In this document: piece after piece, positions 1-12,503 of the stretch
Numbering within the stretch: position 1 is the first letter of the stretch
Layout of the letters: each line of letters opens with the position of its first letter
DNA from: Prochlorococcus sp. MIT 1314
Lineage (GTDB): Bacteria; Cyanobacteriota; Cyanobacteriia; PCC-6307; Cyanobiaceae
NCBI RefSeq assembly: GCF_034093315.1
Contig: NZ_CP139300.1
Span: 868,001-932,000, forward strand
DNA length: 64,000 nucleotides
Direction of reading: 5' to 3'
Translations under genes and position numbers: made by a program
The notes under the pieces: model-generated
The model's database searches: none
What the model was told of the DNA's origin: nothing
What the model saw: the letters and a program-made list of their open reading frames with translations, nothing else

Positions 1-1310
1 GTCTAGTTCATGAGTTAAAGGAGATGGCTGATTCATTAAAGAGAAATAATTCTACTTTGCACATCATGGGATTATGTTCTGATGGAGGAGTACATAGTCA
101 TATTGATCATTTATTGGGTTTAATAAAATGGGCATCCGATAATGGCATAAAAAAACTAGCAATTCATATTATTACTGATGGCAGAGATACTCCTGCAAAA
201 AGTGCATCTAAATATCTTAATCAAATAGAGTCATGCATAAAAAAATTCAACACTGGTGAGATTGCCTCCATATGCGGAAGATACTGGATAATGGATAGAA
301 ATCTTTTATGGGACAGAACAGAAAAATCATATTCTAATTTGACTGATCCAGATATTGAAGTAACAAATATTTCTCCTCAGGATTACATAAAAAAAAGTTA
401 TGACAAAAATATAACCGATGAGTTTATAGAGCCCATTCGAATTTCGGAAAACTATCTTAAAGATGGGGATAGTTTAATTTGCTTTAACTTCCGTCCAGAC
501 AGAGCAAGGCAAATAATCAAATCACTTTCAGAGAAAGAATTCTCAGATTTTGAAAGAAAAATTTTTCCAAATCTTGATTTAATTACTTTTACTCAATATG
601 ACTCAAACTTTTCCGTTAAAGTTGCATTTCCTCCGGAATCTCTCAATAATTTTATCGGCCAAATAGTTTCAGAAAATGGCCTCAAACAATACAGAACAGC
701 AGAAACAGAAAAATATCCTCACGTAACATATTTTTTTAATGGAGGAGTAGAAATTCCTTTACCTGGAGAAGATAGAAATTTAATTCCCTCTCCAAGAGTA
801 GCAACTTATGATATGGAACCCAAAATGTCTGCGGAAGAACTAACTATTAGTTGTTCTAAAGCAATTAAAAGTGGAAACTATGCTTTTGTTGTAATCAATT
901 TTGCTAATCCTGATATGGTGGGTCATACTGGCAATATGAATGCAACAATTAAAGCTATAGAAACAGTAGATAAATGTATAGGTCAAATAGTTAATGCTAC
1001 TGGCGAAATGGGTGGGAGTATTCTTATAACAGCCGATCATGGTAACGCAGAGGTAATGCAAGGTCCTTCAGGAGAACCATGGACAGCACACACTATAAAT
1101 AAAGTTCCATTAATTTTTATTGAGGGTGAAAAAAGAAAAATCCCGAATATGGGTAATGAGATTTATTTAAGGGATAATGCTGGATTAGCAGATATTGCAC
1201 CAACTCTATTACAATTGTTAAATCTTCCAATACCAAAAGAAATGACAGGAAAATCTCTAATTAAAGAAATCGAGTTAAAAGGTTATAATAAAGTAGTACA
1301 GCACGTATAA
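1..1310 (+). CDS. gpmI: 2,3-bisphosphoglycerate-independent phosphoglycerate mutase, 5'-truncated by window edge
   Basis: This glycolytic/gluconeogenic enzyme interconverts 3- and 2-phosphoglycerate in the cytosol. The reading frame is open from base 3 without a start, so the gene begins outside the window; about 435 residues are visible, against roughly 510-540 for the family. The missing N-terminus should hold the catalytic serine of the alkaline-phosphatase-like domain. Visible family motifs are SDGGVHSH (about base 78), DGRDTP (about base 180), [10 protein letters not shown] (about base 486) and the metal-binding ADHGNAEVM near base 1033. The gene ends TAA at 1308-1310, and secG follows 24 bases later on the same strand, so the two are probably co-transcribed. 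Identification is firm; only the 5' end is missing. Confidence 0.96.
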   Translation, partial: LVHELKEMADSLKRNNSTLHIMGLCSDGGVHSHIDHLLGLIKWASDNGIKKLAIHIITDGRDTPAKSASKYLNQIESCIKKFNTGEIASICGRYWIMDRNLLWDRTEKSYSNLTDPDIEVTNISPQDYIKKSYDKNITDEFIEPIRISENYLKDGDSLICFNFRPDRARQIIKSLSEKEFSDFERKIFPNLDLITFTQYDSNFSVKVAFPPESLNNFIGQIVSENGLKQYRTAETEKYPHVTYFFNGGVEIPLPGEDRNLIPSPRVATYDMEPKMSAEELTISCSKAIKSGNYAFVVINFANPDMVGHTGNMNATIKAIETVDKCIGQIVNATGEMGGSILITADHGNAEVMQGPSGEPWTAHTINKVPLIFIEGEKRKIPNMGNEIYLRDNAGLADIAPTLLQLLNLPIPKEMTGKSLIKEIELKGYNKVVQHV

Positions 1311-1334
1311 AGTTTATAAAAAGCCTTTTAAACA

Positions 1335-1562
1335 ATGATTAATCTTTTAAGTTGGATATGGGTATTTTCTGGAATTCTTCTGATACTTTTAGTTTTACTT
1401 CATAGTCCTAAAGGTGATGGAATGGGAGGAATAGCAACTAGTGGAAGCTCAATGTTCAATAGCGCAAGTAGTGCAGAAGCATCTCTCAATAAAATAACTT
1501 GGACCTTTTTAATTATATTTTTGGCTCTCGCAATTATTCTTAGCGCTGGCTGGATTTCATAA
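1335..1562 (+). CDS. secG: SecG subunit of the Sec protein translocase
   Basis: SecG is the small non-essential subunit of SecYEG that helps SecA-driven export. The 75-residue product has the usual SecG layout: a first transmembrane segment at about residues 5-25, then the conserved stretch HSPKGDGMGG followed by a Ser/Ala-rich loop, and a second transmembrane segment at about 52-72. Length is typical. It lies 24 bases after gpmI, an arrangement common in marine picocyanobacteria, and converges on groEL with a hairpin terminator in the 71-base gap. Confidence 0.93.
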   Translation: MINLLSWIWVFSGILLILLVLLHSPKGDGMGGIATSGSSMFNSASSAEASLNKITWTFLIIFLALAIILSAGWIS

Positions 1563-1571
1563 AATTTGAAT

Positions 1572-1600
1572 AAAAAAAAGGGATTATAAAAAATAATCCC
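1572..1600 (-). terminator. Intrinsic terminator of the groES-groEL transcript
   Basis: A perfect 8-bp stem (GGGATTAT at 1580-1587, ATAATCCC at 1593-1600) closes a 5-base loop. Read on the minus strand it is followed directly by eight T residues (1579-1572), the classic Rho-independent form, 34 bases after the groEL stop. On the plus strand, after secG, the same hairpin is followed only by a mixed AT tract, so it would be a weaker terminator in that direction. Confidence 0.85.
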
Positions 1601-1633
1601 CTAAATTTAATAAATTAATTAACTAATCAATAT

Positions 1634-3298
<1,665 letters not shown>

Positions 3299-3322
3299 TT
3301 AATAATTTTTGAAACAAATATT

Positions 3323-3634
3323 TTAGCCAACTACAGCTAAAATATCTTTTTCTGAGAGCAAGACATATTCATCTCCCCCCAATTTAATGTCTGTTCCAGC
3401 ATATTTGCTGTACAAGACTTTGTCTCCAATACTCACCTCTGGAGTTTGTCGAGAACCATCGTCATTAAGTTTCCCAGGTCCTACCTGAGCAACTTCTCCA
3501 ACCTGTGGTTTTTCTTTAGCTGTATCAGGCAAAAGGATGCCCCCAGCGGTTTTTTCCTCAGATGCGGAAACTTTAATAAATATTCTATCTCCCAGTGGTT
3601 TTACTGTAGAGACTGTAAGTGAAACAGCTGCCAT
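3323..3634 (-). CDS. groES: Co-chaperonin GroES (10 kDa)
   Basis: GroES is the heptameric lid of the GroEL chamber. The 103-residue product has the family signature [12 protein letters not shown] near the N-terminus, the mobile-loop region [14 protein letters not shown], and the C-terminal DILAVVG. The first gene of the groESL operon, it is divergent from atpD. There is no Shine-Dalgarno sequence in front of the ATG at 3634; the leader instead carries CCTCC on the coding strand about 9 bases upstream, and a short hairpin further up. I found no CIRCE element (TTAGCACTC-N9-GAGTGCTAA) in the 218-base spacer. Confidence 0.97.
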   Translation of the reverse strand: MAAVSLTVSTVKPLGDRIFIKVSASEEKTAGGILLPDTAKEKPQVGEVAQVGPGKLNDDGSRQTPEVSIGDKVLYSKYAGTDIKLGGDEYVLLSEKDILAVVG

Positions 3635-3658
3635 AGATTAATGGAGGATTATGATTGA

Positions 3659-3671
3659 GACGCTTTGCGTC
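3659..3671 (-). promoter_or_regulatory. Short hairpin in the groES leader region
   Basis: GACGC and GCGTC form a 5-bp GC-rich stem around a 3-base loop, 24 bases upstream of the groES start. It stands out in an AT-rich spacer. It could be a leader hairpin or part of an operator; nothing in the sequence decides which, or whether it is used at all. Confidence 0.3.
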
Positions 3672-3822
3672 GTAAAAATGGAAAGAAGTATTCTCTATCC
3701 GTATCATCAACAACATAATCTGCAAAGCGGCAATTAAACCATACTTGAACTGTGCGGGTGGCCGAACCCATTTAACGAATCTACCCATGAGATGGTAGTA
3801 TTTTCGGATTATGCGCTGTTAA

Positions 3823-5313
<1,491 letters not shown>

Positions 5314-5357
5314 ATATACTAATTTATTAATACTAAACTCTAAATAATTTTAAATTA

Positions 5358-5762
5358 ATGGCAATCTCTCTTAAAGTTTTAGCTCCTAATAAAAATGTTT
5401 ATCAAGGTGAAGCTGAAGAAGTAATCCTTCCTAGCACTACTGGTCAACTAGGTGTATTGCCTGGACATATTTCTTTAGTTACGGCTATTGATATAGGTGT
5501 TTTAAGGCTCAGAATGAATTCTCAGTGGAAATCAATAGCTCTAATGGGGGGCTTCGCTGAAATAGAATCAAATGAAGTAATAGTTTTAGTAAATAATGCA
5601 GAAATTGGATCTGAAATTAATGTTCAAAATGCTGAACAAGATCTTAAAGAAGCAAAATTAGCAATTAGTAAATTCTCTGAAAATGAAAAAAATCCAGAGA
5701 AGATCAAAGCCCTGAAAGAGATTTCGAAGGCCGAGGCTAGGATTCAAGCGGCAAAGAACTAA
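5358..5762 (+). CDS. atpC: ATP synthase F1 epsilon subunit
   Basis: Epsilon is part of the central rotor stalk and an intrinsic inhibitor of ATP hydrolysis. The 134-residue product has the N-terminal beta-sandwich ([15 protein letters not shown] at about 24-38, a strong family signature) and a C-terminal helical hairpin rich in Glu, Lys and Ala. It is the second gene of the atpD-atpC operon. It converges on the PSRP-3 gene with only 5 bases between the two stop codons. Also called atpE in plastid naming. Confidence 0.96.
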   Translation: MAISLKVLAPNKNVYQGEAEEVILPSTTGQLGVLPGHISLVTAIDIGVLRLRMNSQWKSIALMGGFAEIESNEVIVLVNNAEIGSEINVQNAEQDLKEAKLAISKFSENEKNPEKIKALKEISKAEARIQAAKN

Positions 5763-5767
5763 TCTTT

Positions 5768-6244
5768 TTAAGCAGTTCCACAAAAAGTTACTTCTGGAAA
5801 CTTTAACTTGGCTTCTTCTAATTTTTTGGTTTTACCCTCTTCTTGCCAATAATTTATTACTTCTGTAGCTTTATTCAATATTTCAACCCTTTCATTATCT
5901 GTAATCCAACCTTTATTCTCTAATTCACTTTTTAATTTCTCCCAAGCATCATCTCTTGGCCAAAAATAATAAGCAGTAAGAGGGCTTGGGCCTCCCCCTA
6001 CTATTTGATCAACAGCCAAAGCAACATTATCAGGTAACCATAACACTTTAATAATAAATCTCCCTTCGTCAGGTTTGGGGGTATAACCAGTTGGGACTCC
6101 ATCTTCATCAATCGTTGCAGCTGCTAATACAGCTGAAGCTCCCATCATTCCTGAATTATGAGAAGCACTTTTAGAGTTTGGGGAATTACTGCTTTTTTCA
6201 TTCTTTTCTGTTGAATTTTGATTTAACTTATCTGATGAGGTCAT
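5768..6244 (-). CDS. Probable 30S ribosomal protein PSRP-3 (Ycf65 family, cS23)
   Basis: PSRP-3 is an extra small-subunit ribosomal protein found in cyanobacteria and plastids. The 158-residue product matches the family over about residues 60-158: [33 protein letters not shown], and the near-invariant [11 protein letters not shown] before the C-terminal FPEVTFCG. Residues 1-55 are a Ser/Asn/Lys-rich low-complexity extension of the kind expected to be flexible. The start ATG at 6244 is the only good one. Its place between ATP synthase and small unknown genes gives no operon clue. Confidence 0.9.
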   Translation of the reverse strand: MTSSDKLNQNSTEKNEKSSNSPNSKSASHNSGMMGASAVLAAATIDEDGVPTGYTPKPDEGRFIIKVLWLPDNVALAVDQIVGGGPSPLTAYYFWPRDDAWEKLKSELENKGWITDNERVEILNKATEVINYWQEEGKTKKLEEAKLKFPEVTFCGTA

Positions 6245-6350
6245 TCACTTATTTATATACATTAAATAATTTATCAGTTGATGGTCGCATTTTGATTGAT
6301 TTATTCAAAATTTCTTGATTTTAGTTGTTGATGCTTCCTAAACAGATTAT

Positions 6351-6509
6351 TTATCTATCATGAGCTACTTGATAAAAATCATAAATTGTATCTTCCAATG
6401 AATCCCAAAGATCTTTAGGTATATCGTTTTCTTCTGCAAACATTCCAAGCTGACTAGCCAAGCTTCTTGCTTTAGCAAGTTTCGAATCATATGAATCTGA
6501 TTTATCCAT
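6351..6509 (-). CDS. Small 52-residue protein of unknown function
   Basis: This short frame runs from ATG at 6509 to TAA at 6351 and would otherwise leave a 319-base gap between PSRP-3 and pepP. The product is acidic and soluble-looking (starts MDKSDSYDSKL, ends YQVAHDR), with a probable helical first half (KLAKARSLASQLGMFAEE) followed by IPKDLWDSLEDTIYDFY. The amphipathic, compositionally protein-like pattern argues for a real gene. I do not recognise a family. It lies 54 bases after pepP on the same strand. The remainder of the gap (6245-6350) shows nothing clear. Confidence 0.6.
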   Translation of the reverse strand: MDKSDSYDSKLAKARSLASQLGMFAEENDIPKDLWDSLEDTIYDFYQVAHDR

Positions 6510-6563
6510 TTTTGATCTTTAAACTTTATAAAAAATAAATCTATTAACTAGATAAGTCAAATT

Positions 6564-7889
6564 TTAAAATTCTAAATCAGAAATTTCTTTAAGAGCAGCA
6601 ACACTTAAAACTTCTGGGTTTGTGTCTTTGACAAGAACATCATCTTCAATTCTTATCCCAATGCCTTTCCATTTCTCATCAATTTTAGGTTGTCCCTCAG
6701 GTACTGGGATCCTGTCACTTATATAAATACCAGGTTCTACGGTAAGAATCATTCCATTCTGTAATGGGACTTCATAGTCTCCCATTCTGTATGCTCCAAC
6801 ATCATGAACATCTAAGCCGAGCCAATGTCCAGTTCTATGCATGTAAAGATGTTTATATGATTCATTATCAATTATCTCCTCAGTAACTCCCGACAATAAA
6901 CCAATTTCTTTTAATCCTTCTACTAAAACTGTTAAGGCTACATTATGAACAGTACTAGAATTTGATCCAGTTACTGCACTTTTAATTGCAGTTTTCTGAG
7001 CACTTAACACAATTTCATAGATAACTTTTTGCTCTGCAGAAAATTTTCCGCTTATTGGAATAGTTCGTGTTATGTCTCCATTGTAATAATCAGTTAATGA
7101 GCAGCCAGCATCTACCAACAATAAATCTCCTTTATTCAAGGGCGAATTATTAGAAGTGTAATGCAAAATACATGCATTATCTCCTGAAGCAACAATAGAG
7201 TTATAAGCAGGTCCTCTGGCCCCTTTTTCCAAAAAGAATCCCTCTAAAAGACCCTGAATTTGTCTTTCATTTTTCTTAGATGAAATAGATTCTCTTACAA
7301 GCTCATGAGCTTCTGCTGAAATTTGTATAGCCTCTCTCATTCTCTTAATTTCAAATTCGCTTTTAATTAGCCTCATCTCATTTAAATAAATTTCTGGAGA
7401 TTTTATGGAATTTGCCCCAATCCCCAATCTTGAGCGATTTTCAAGTTGTTGAGAAAATATCTCCAGTACTATTTTCTCAATTAATGGATGCTTACCAATA
7501 GAAAAAACAATTTCATCAGAACCATTTATATATCCAGGTAATAAATCTTTTAATTCATTTATTGAGTGAGCCTTATCAGCCTTAAACTCTTTTTCAGCAC
7601 CCTCTAACCCCCATCTAAAGCCATGCCACACTTCACTAATAACATCTTTAGGAGAAACAAACAAAATAAATCTTTCTCCCTTTGGCTTATGCGATAAGAA
7701 AAGAGCTATGGCGTCTGGCTCATCAAAACCAGTTAAATACCAAAAATTACTATCTTGTCTAAAAGGATATTCACAATCAGCATGATGCTTTACAAGGTTA
7801 GCACCAGGGATGATAGCAGATTTTCCACCTAATTTATCTAGGAAAATTTCTCTTCTTTCTTCAAAAACTTTATTATTAGGTTTAAACAT
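6564..7889 (-). CDS. pepP: Xaa-Pro aminopeptidase (M24B metallopeptidase)
   Basis: Aminopeptidase P removes an N-terminal residue followed by proline, in peptide turnover in the cytosol. The 441-residue product has the N-terminal AMP_N domain (with RQDSNFWYLTGF at about 44-55) and the C-terminal pita-bread domain. The expected dinuclear metal ligands are all visible: Asp260, Asp272, His355, Glu385 and Glu415, in LLLVDAG, NGDITR, HRTGHWLG, TVEPGIY and GIRIEDD. Length fits the family. It is divergent from the CNNM gene, with 74 bases between the starts. No signal peptide is seen. Confidence 0.95.
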   Translation of the reverse strand: MFKPNNKVFEERREIFLDKLGGKSAIIPGANLVKHHADCEYPFRQDSNFWYLTGFDEPDAIALFLSHKPKGERFILFVSPKDVISEVWHGFRWGLEGAEKEFKADKAHSINELKDLLPGYINGSDEIVFSIGKHPLIEKIVLEIFSQQLENRSRLGIGANSIKSPEIYLNEMRLIKSEFEIKRMREAIQISAEAHELVRESISSKKNERQIQGLLEGFFLEKGARGPAYNSIVASGDNACILHYTSNNSPLNKGDLLLVDAGCSLTDYYNGDITRTIPISGKFSAEQKVIYEIVLSAQKTAIKSAVTGSNSSTVHNVALTVLVEGLKEIGLLSGVTEEIIDNESYKHLYMHRTGHWLGLDVHDVGAYRMGDYEVPLQNGMILTVEPGIYISDRIPVPEGQPKIDEKWKGIGIRIEDDVLVKDTNPEVLSVAALKEISDLEF

Positions 7890-7963
7890 AAATTGTCTAT
7901 TGGCGTGTTTTAAAAAAAAATGGAAGAATGAATTAAAACAGATTTAGTACCTAATCTATTTTA

Positions 7964-8941
7964 ATGGAACCAAGTGTTTACGGTTTAACTTTACTTATAA
8001 TTATTATCTTAATTGGGTCAGCATGTTGTTCGGGAGTAGAAGCAGCTTTTTTAGCTGTAAATTCAATTAGGATTATAGAAATAGCCTCAAGACAAAAGCC
8101 AAAAAGTTCTGCAAATCAACTCCTTAAACTTAGGAAACATCTTGGAAGGACATTAACTGTAATTACTATTACTAATAATGGATTTAACATAATTGGAAGT
8201 CTAATTTTAGGTGTATACGGAGCTTTAGTAATTAATAGTAGTTATGGCTTAACCCTGTTTTCAATCGTTTTTTATCTATTAGTTGTTTTAGTTGGAGAAG
8301 TACTACCCAAAGCTCTTGGCACAAGATTTTCAGTACAAATAGCACTAATATCCGTTCCAATACTGAGGATATTAAATACTTTAATGAAGCCATTCTTGAT
8401 ATTAATAGAGCAGATATTTCCAGTTATTACTGCAGAAAATGAAATCTCAACTGATGAAGAAGAAATTAGACAAATGGCAAAAATTGGGAGTCAGAAAGGT
8501 TTGATAGAAGCTGATGAGGCAGCAATGATTTTCAAGGTTTTTCAATTAAATGATTTAAAAGCTAAAGATTTAATGATCCCCAGAGTATCAGTACCTTGTC
8601 TTGATGGGTCATCAAATCTAGATGAAATTTCAACACTTATAATGTCAGATAACTCCCCATGGTGGGTTATTTTGGGAGATAAAGTCGACAAAATACAAGG
8701 GGTAGTTCAGCGTGAAATTATGTTAGCGGAATTAATTAATGGGGAAAATAAAAAATTATTATCAGAAATTTGCGAACCTGTGGACTACATTCCCGAAATG
8801 ATTAAAGCAGATCAATTATTAACAAGATTTGACAAGAATCATAAAGGAGTGAAAGTAGTAGTAGATGAATTTGGAGGATTCGTGGGAATTATTGGTGCAG
8901 AAGCTGTTTTATCTGTATTAGCTGGTTGGTGGAAAAAGTAA
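7964..8941 (+). CDS. CNNM-domain (DUF21) membrane protein with CBS domains
   Basis: The family comprises hemolysin-C/CorC-like or CNNM-type membrane proteins thought to act in Mg2+ or other ion homeostasis. The 325-residue product has about four membrane segments in residues 1-150, then the typical linker TDEEEIRQMAKIGSQKGLIEADE (about 163-185), then a CBS pair to about residue 320 beginning with LKAKDLMIPR. It ends at GGWWKK-type residues without the C-terminal CorC_HlyC domain that longer relatives have. The downstream GTPase gene starts 3 bases after its stop, so the two are surely co-transcribed. The ion handled cannot be told from sequence. Confidence 0.85.
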   Translation: MEPSVYGLTLLIIIILIGSACCSGVEAAFLAVNSIRIIEIASRQKPKSSANQLLKLRKHLGRTLTVITITNNGFNIIGSLILGVYGALVINSSYGLTLFSIVFYLLVVLVGEVLPKALGTRFSVQIALISVPILRILNTLMKPFLILIEQIFPVITAENEISTDEEEIRQMAKIGSQKGLIEADEAAMIFKVFQLNDLKAKDLMIPRVSVPCLDGSSNLDEISTLIMSDNSPWWVILGDKVDKIQGVVQREIMLAELINGENKKLLSEICEPVDYIPEMIKADQLLTRFDKNHKGVKVVVDEFGGFVGIIGAEAVLSVLAGWWKK

Positions 8942-8944
8942 ATT

Positions 8945-10186
8945 ATGAAACAATTGAAAATTAATAAAAATTATTTACTTTTAAAAAATTGGTGGGAGAC
9001 TATTGATCTTACTAACTATGAAAAAAGTTTTTTTAATAGAGAAATAATTTCTTTTAATCAGCAACTTTTTAGACTCAAAGAAAAAAAAATAAGAATTTGC
9101 GCATATGGTAAATCAGGAGTAGGTAAATCTTCTGTTTTAAACTCTTTATTAAAAAAAGATGTATTCAAAACAGACATTATAAACGGGTCTACAAGAGAAA
9201 TTCAAGCAGAAGAGTGGGCACTTAAAGATCAACTTCTCAATAGTATAGAGTTGCTAGATTCGCCAGGATTTGATTTCTGCGATGTTAAATTCCCAGATAA
9301 AATTTACTCTTGTATAAATCATTCAGATCTTATTTTATTTATAGTTTCGGGAGATATTAATAGAAACGAATTAAGCGAAATCAGCTCCCTAATTAAAGAT
9401 GGAAAAAAAATTATTGTAATTGTAAATAAAATCGATCTTTTAAAAAAAAATGAATTAAAAGAAATAATAGAAAATATAAAGTTTAAACTTCCAAAAGATT
9501 TAAATATTCCAATACTTATTAATCATGAAAACAATCTTAAAAATTACATAACAAAAATAATAAATCAACATGGAGAGACATTATTAACACTAAATTCACT
9601 TCAATTGGCTGACAAATTGTTTCTGCAGATAAAAGGACAAAGATTAAAAAAAAGGCAGAAATTAGCTCAGTCAACTATTGGTAAATTTTCGACCATAAAG
9701 GCTTCAGCGGTAGCTCTTAATCCTTTCATTTTCTTTGATGTTGCTGGTAGTTTTGCACTAGATACTGCATTAATCAGCGAATTAAGTAAGATTTATGGCT
9801 TAAATTTGAAGAGTGAATCTACAAGAAAAATATTCAAAAGTATATCTATTAATAATTTATTTTTGGGAGTCACTCAAGTTGGTATTAATACATCTTTCAA
9901 CCTTATCAGGAAAGTGATTTTATTAACAGCACCTTTCACTAGCGGGCTATCATTATTACCTTATGGACCTATTGCAATTATTCAAGCTGCAATTGCAATC
10001 CATTCTACAAAAATCCTTGGGAAACTAGCTGCTAAAGAGATATACATAAGAAGCAAAGTTTCTTATATAGAACCTTCTATTTTGATCCAAAAAATAACTT
10101 TTAAAGAACCAGAAATTTTTAACCATATCAATATTTATTTATCAAATAGGAATTTAAATAATAATCTTATGAGTTTTTTGCCCTAA
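8945..10186 (+). CDS. Era-like GTPase with C-terminal membrane-associated (DUF697-like) region
   Basis: The 413-residue product has a P-loop GTPase domain: G1 at GKSGVGKSS (residues 55-63), a likely switch Thr83, G3 DSPG (105-108) and G4 NKID (161-164). The C-terminal half (about 225-370) is hydrophobic and glycine-rich, with long helices such as the one around GLSLLPYGPIAII, resembling the DUF697 domain found behind such GTPases in cyanobacteria. The substrate process is not known. It starts 3 bases after the CNNM gene and is followed after 8 bases by nadD. The extreme Lys/Asn/Ile content matches the low GC of the genome rather than foreign origin. Confidence 0.82.
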   Translation: MKQLKINKNYLLLKNWWETIDLTNYEKSFFNREIISFNQQLFRLKEKKIRICAYGKSGVGKSSVLNSLLKKDVFKTDIINGSTREIQAEEWALKDQLLNSIELLDSPGFDFCDVKFPDKIYSCINHSDLILFIVSGDINRNELSEISSLIKDGKKIIVIVNKIDLLKKNELKEIIENIKFKLPKDLNIPILINHENNLKNYITKIINQHGETLLTLNSLQLADKLFLQIKGQRLKKRQKLAQSTIGKFSTIKASAVALNPFIFFDVAGSFALDTALISELSKIYGLNLKSESTRKIFKSISINNLFLGVTQVGINTSFNLIRKVILLTAPFTSGLSLLPYGPIAIIQAAIAIHSTKILGKLAAKEIYIRSKVSYIEPSILIQKITFKEPEIFNHINIYLSNRNLNNNLMSFLP

Positions 10187-10194
10187 AACATAAA

Positions 10195-10773
10195 ATGGAA
10201 AAAAAAGTTGCTTTATTTGGTACTAGTGCAGATCCACCTACCATTGGTCATAAAAAAATACTTGAAGAATTATCCAAAATTTATGCTTTTACAATTAGTT
10301 ATGTAAGCAACAATCCCAACAAAAAGCACAAAGAGAATATTGCAATTCGTGGGCATCTCTTAAAAACTTTGGTTGACGATTTAGATAATTCTAAAATTTT
10401 ATTTAATCAAAAAGTTAGTAGTCAATGGGCAATAGAGTCAATAAGGAATTGCAAAAGAATATATGAATTTAATAATCTAGATTTTGTTATAGGGAGTGAT
10501 TTAATTAAAGATATTTTCTGTTGGAAAGATTTTGATAAAATTATTAAGGAAGTAAGTTTTTTTGTAATTATAAGAGAGGGATATCCTGTTGAATCAAGTA
10601 CTCTAAAAATGTTAGAAGATTATAAAGTAAAATTTAAGATTTCAACCATAAAAGTCCCAAACATTTCAAGTTCTAAGTTCAGATTAAATTTTAATTATTC
10701 TAATTTACCAACATCATTAATAGATATTGTTAAGAAGAATAATTTATATGTTTCCACTAAATTAGTTGAATGA
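10195..10773 (+). CDS. nadD: Nicotinate-nucleotide adenylyltransferase
   Basis: NadD makes deamido-NAD from nicotinate mononucleotide and ATP, the step before NAD synthetase. The 192-residue product has the nucleotidyltransferase motif near the N-terminus as GTSADPPTIGH (residues 8-18), so the first His of HxGH is Thr, a known variant in the superfamily. It has the substrate-binding VIGSDL in the middle and ISSSKFR near the C-terminus, corresponding to the ISSTxIR motif. It overlaps nadE by 4 bases. The direct coupling to nadE, the next enzyme in the pathway, supports the call. Confidence 0.88.
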   Translation: MEKKVALFGTSADPPTIGHKKILEELSKIYAFTISYVSNNPNKKHKENIAIRGHLLKTLVDDLDNSKILFNQKVSSQWAIESIRNCKRIYEFNNLDFVIGSDLIKDIFCWKDFDKIIKEVSFFVIIREGYPVESSTLKMLEDYKVKFKISTIKVPNISSSKFRLNFNYSNLPTSLIDIVKKNNLYVSTKLVE

Positions 10774-12467
10774 AGTTTTTACTTGCTCAAATTAATCCAG
10801 TTGTTGGAGATTTAGAAGGCAATGCGCAAAATATACTTAATATTGCTTCTAAGGCTTCCTCAATTTCTGCTGATTTTGTTCTGACTCCAGAATTGTCATT
10901 ATGGGGATATCCAGCTAATGACTTACTTCTAAAAAAGAATTTAATTCAAAATCAATATCAAATACTTGACCAATTAGCCTTAGATATCAAGAAAAAATAT
11001 GGAAACTTTGCTATTACAGTTGGGATAGCAGAGATAATAAATGATTCTTTTTTTCCAAATCTTTATAATTCTATTGCATTGATTGAGGGAGGGGAATGGA
11101 AAATAATTGCACGTAAAATTATTCTTCCCACTTATGAAGTATTTGATGAAAAAAGATATTTCAGATCAGAACAAAAAGTTTCAGTATTGATAAAAAAAAT
11201 AAAAAATAAAACTTTGCGAATTGGTTTTACTATATGCGAGGATTTATGGGTTAACAAAGATATAGAAGGAAGAGGAATTCATAAAAAAAATCCCATTATT
11301 GATTTAAAGCAAAGAAATGTTGATATTTTAGTAAATTTATCTGCCTCACCATATACCTTCAAAAAGTTAGAGCTTAGATCTAAAGTTTCAAGTTTTGCGG
11401 CTAAATATCTGCAAGTACCCCTAATTTATGTTAACCAAGTTGGTGCAAATGATAACTTAATTTTTGATGGGAATAGTTTTATTCTTAATAAAAATGGATC
11501 TAAAATTAGGCAATTAAAATCTTTTTCAGAAGACTTTTTCAGTTGGGAAATTGAGCAAACAAAACCTGAAAAAAGTAAATTAGAGAACTCAGAAATGTCA
11601 TCAATTTTTGGTGCATTAGTTCTTGGAGTCAGAGATTATGCAAAAAAATGCGGATTTAAAACGGCTTTAATTGGATTAAGTGGTGGCATTGACTCAGCAT
11701 TAGTCTCAGCAATTGCGACGGCTGCTCTTGGGTGTAATAACATTTATTGCGTATCAATGCCGTCTAAATGGAGCTCTTCTCATTCAAAAAGTGATGCAAA
11801 AGATCTAGCGAGCAGATTAAATATAAATTTCAATACCATCCCAATTACAAACCTTATGACCTCTTTCGAAGAATCTTTTATAAAAAGCATAGATTTCGAG
11901 ATGGCTGAAATAACAAATCAAAATATTCAATCAAGAATCAGAGGAACGCTTCTGATGGCTTTAGCAAATCAAGAAAAGCATTTATTACTTTCAACAGGTA
12001 ATAAATCAGAACTAGCTGTTGGATATTGCACACTTTATGGTGATATGAATGGAGGATTATCTGTAATTGGGGATTTATATAAAACTAATGTTTTTAAATT
12101 ATGCAATTGGCTTGATAGTAAAGATTCAATTGATTATAGAAAATCATATATGTTAGATACTAATGTCAATCTAATTGGAGAAAACATACGTACAAAAGCT
12201 CCAAGTGCCGAATTAGGTCCTAATCAATTAGATACTGATTCTCTCCCACCTTATTCCATTTTAGATAATATTCTTAAAGGAATTATTGAAGAGAAAAAAG
12301 GTTTAAAACAACTTGAAGAAGATGGTTATAAGAAAGAATTAATTTTAAAAATAATCTCACTTATAAAAAAAGCGGAATTCAAAAGAAAGCAGGCGCCGCC
12401 AATTTTAAAACTAAGCAGTCAATCATTGGGAAGTGACTGGAGAGTGCCTATAGCAATATCTTATTAA
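10770..12467 (+). CDS. nadE: Glutamine-dependent NAD+ synthetase
   Basis: This enzyme amidates deamido-NAD to NAD, using ammonia released from glutamine. The 565-residue product is the two-domain form. The N-terminal nitrilase-like glutaminase has its Glu in TPELSLWGY, Lys in ARKIILPTYEVF and Cys in FTICEDLW. The C-terminal synthetase has the pyrophosphate loop GLSGGIDSAL at about residues 304-313 and LLSTGNKSELAVGY. The start ATG at 10770 overlaps the nadD stop (ATGA), so translation is probably coupled. It converges on the DUF3326 gene. Confidence 0.97.
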   Translation: MKFLLAQINPVVGDLEGNAQNILNIASKASSISADFVLTPELSLWGYPANDLLLKKNLIQNQYQILDQLALDIKKKYGNFAITVGIAEIINDSFFPNLYNSIALIEGGEWKIIARKIILPTYEVFDEKRYFRSEQKVSVLIKKIKNKTLRIGFTICEDLWVNKDIEGRGIHKKNPIIDLKQRNVDILVNLSASPYTFKKLELRSKVSSFAAKYLQVPLIYVNQVGANDNLIFDGNSFILNKNGSKIRQLKSFSEDFFSWEIEQTKPEKSKLENSEMSSIFGALVLGVRDYAKKCGFKTALIGLSGGIDSALVSAIATAALGCNNIYCVSMPSKWSSSHSKSDAKDLASRLNINFNTIPITNLMTSFEESFIKSIDFEMAEITNQNIQSRIRGTLLMALANQEKHLLLSTGNKSELAVGYCTLYGDMNGGLSVIGDLYKTNVFKLCNWLDSKDSIDYRKSYMLDTNVNLIGENIRTKAPSAELGPNQLDTDSLPPYSILDNILKGIIEEKKGLKQLEEDGYKKELILKIISLIKKAEFKRKQAPPILKLSSQSLGSDWRVPIAISY

Positions 12468-12484
12468 TTACTAGATTAGCAATT
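12466..12484. terminator. Weak hairpin between nadE and the DUF3326 gene
   Basis: AATTACTA (12466-12473) and TAGCAATT (12477-12484) can pair around a 3-base loop, with one A-C mismatch on the plus strand that becomes a G-U pair on the minus strand. It overlaps the nadE stop and is followed on the plus strand by a T-rich TCTTTAT. It is AT-rich, so only a weak terminator candidate for the convergent gene pair. Confidence 0.25.
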
Positions 12485-12503
12485 TCTTTATAGCAACCTA
12501 AAC

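Noticed and set aside
3651-3737. A 28-codon plus-strand ORF in the groES-atpD spacer preceded by GGAGG
   Set aside because: GGAGG is only 3 bases from the ATG, the peptide looks random, and the region is more simply the divergent leader of groES. Without conservation data it is not supported.
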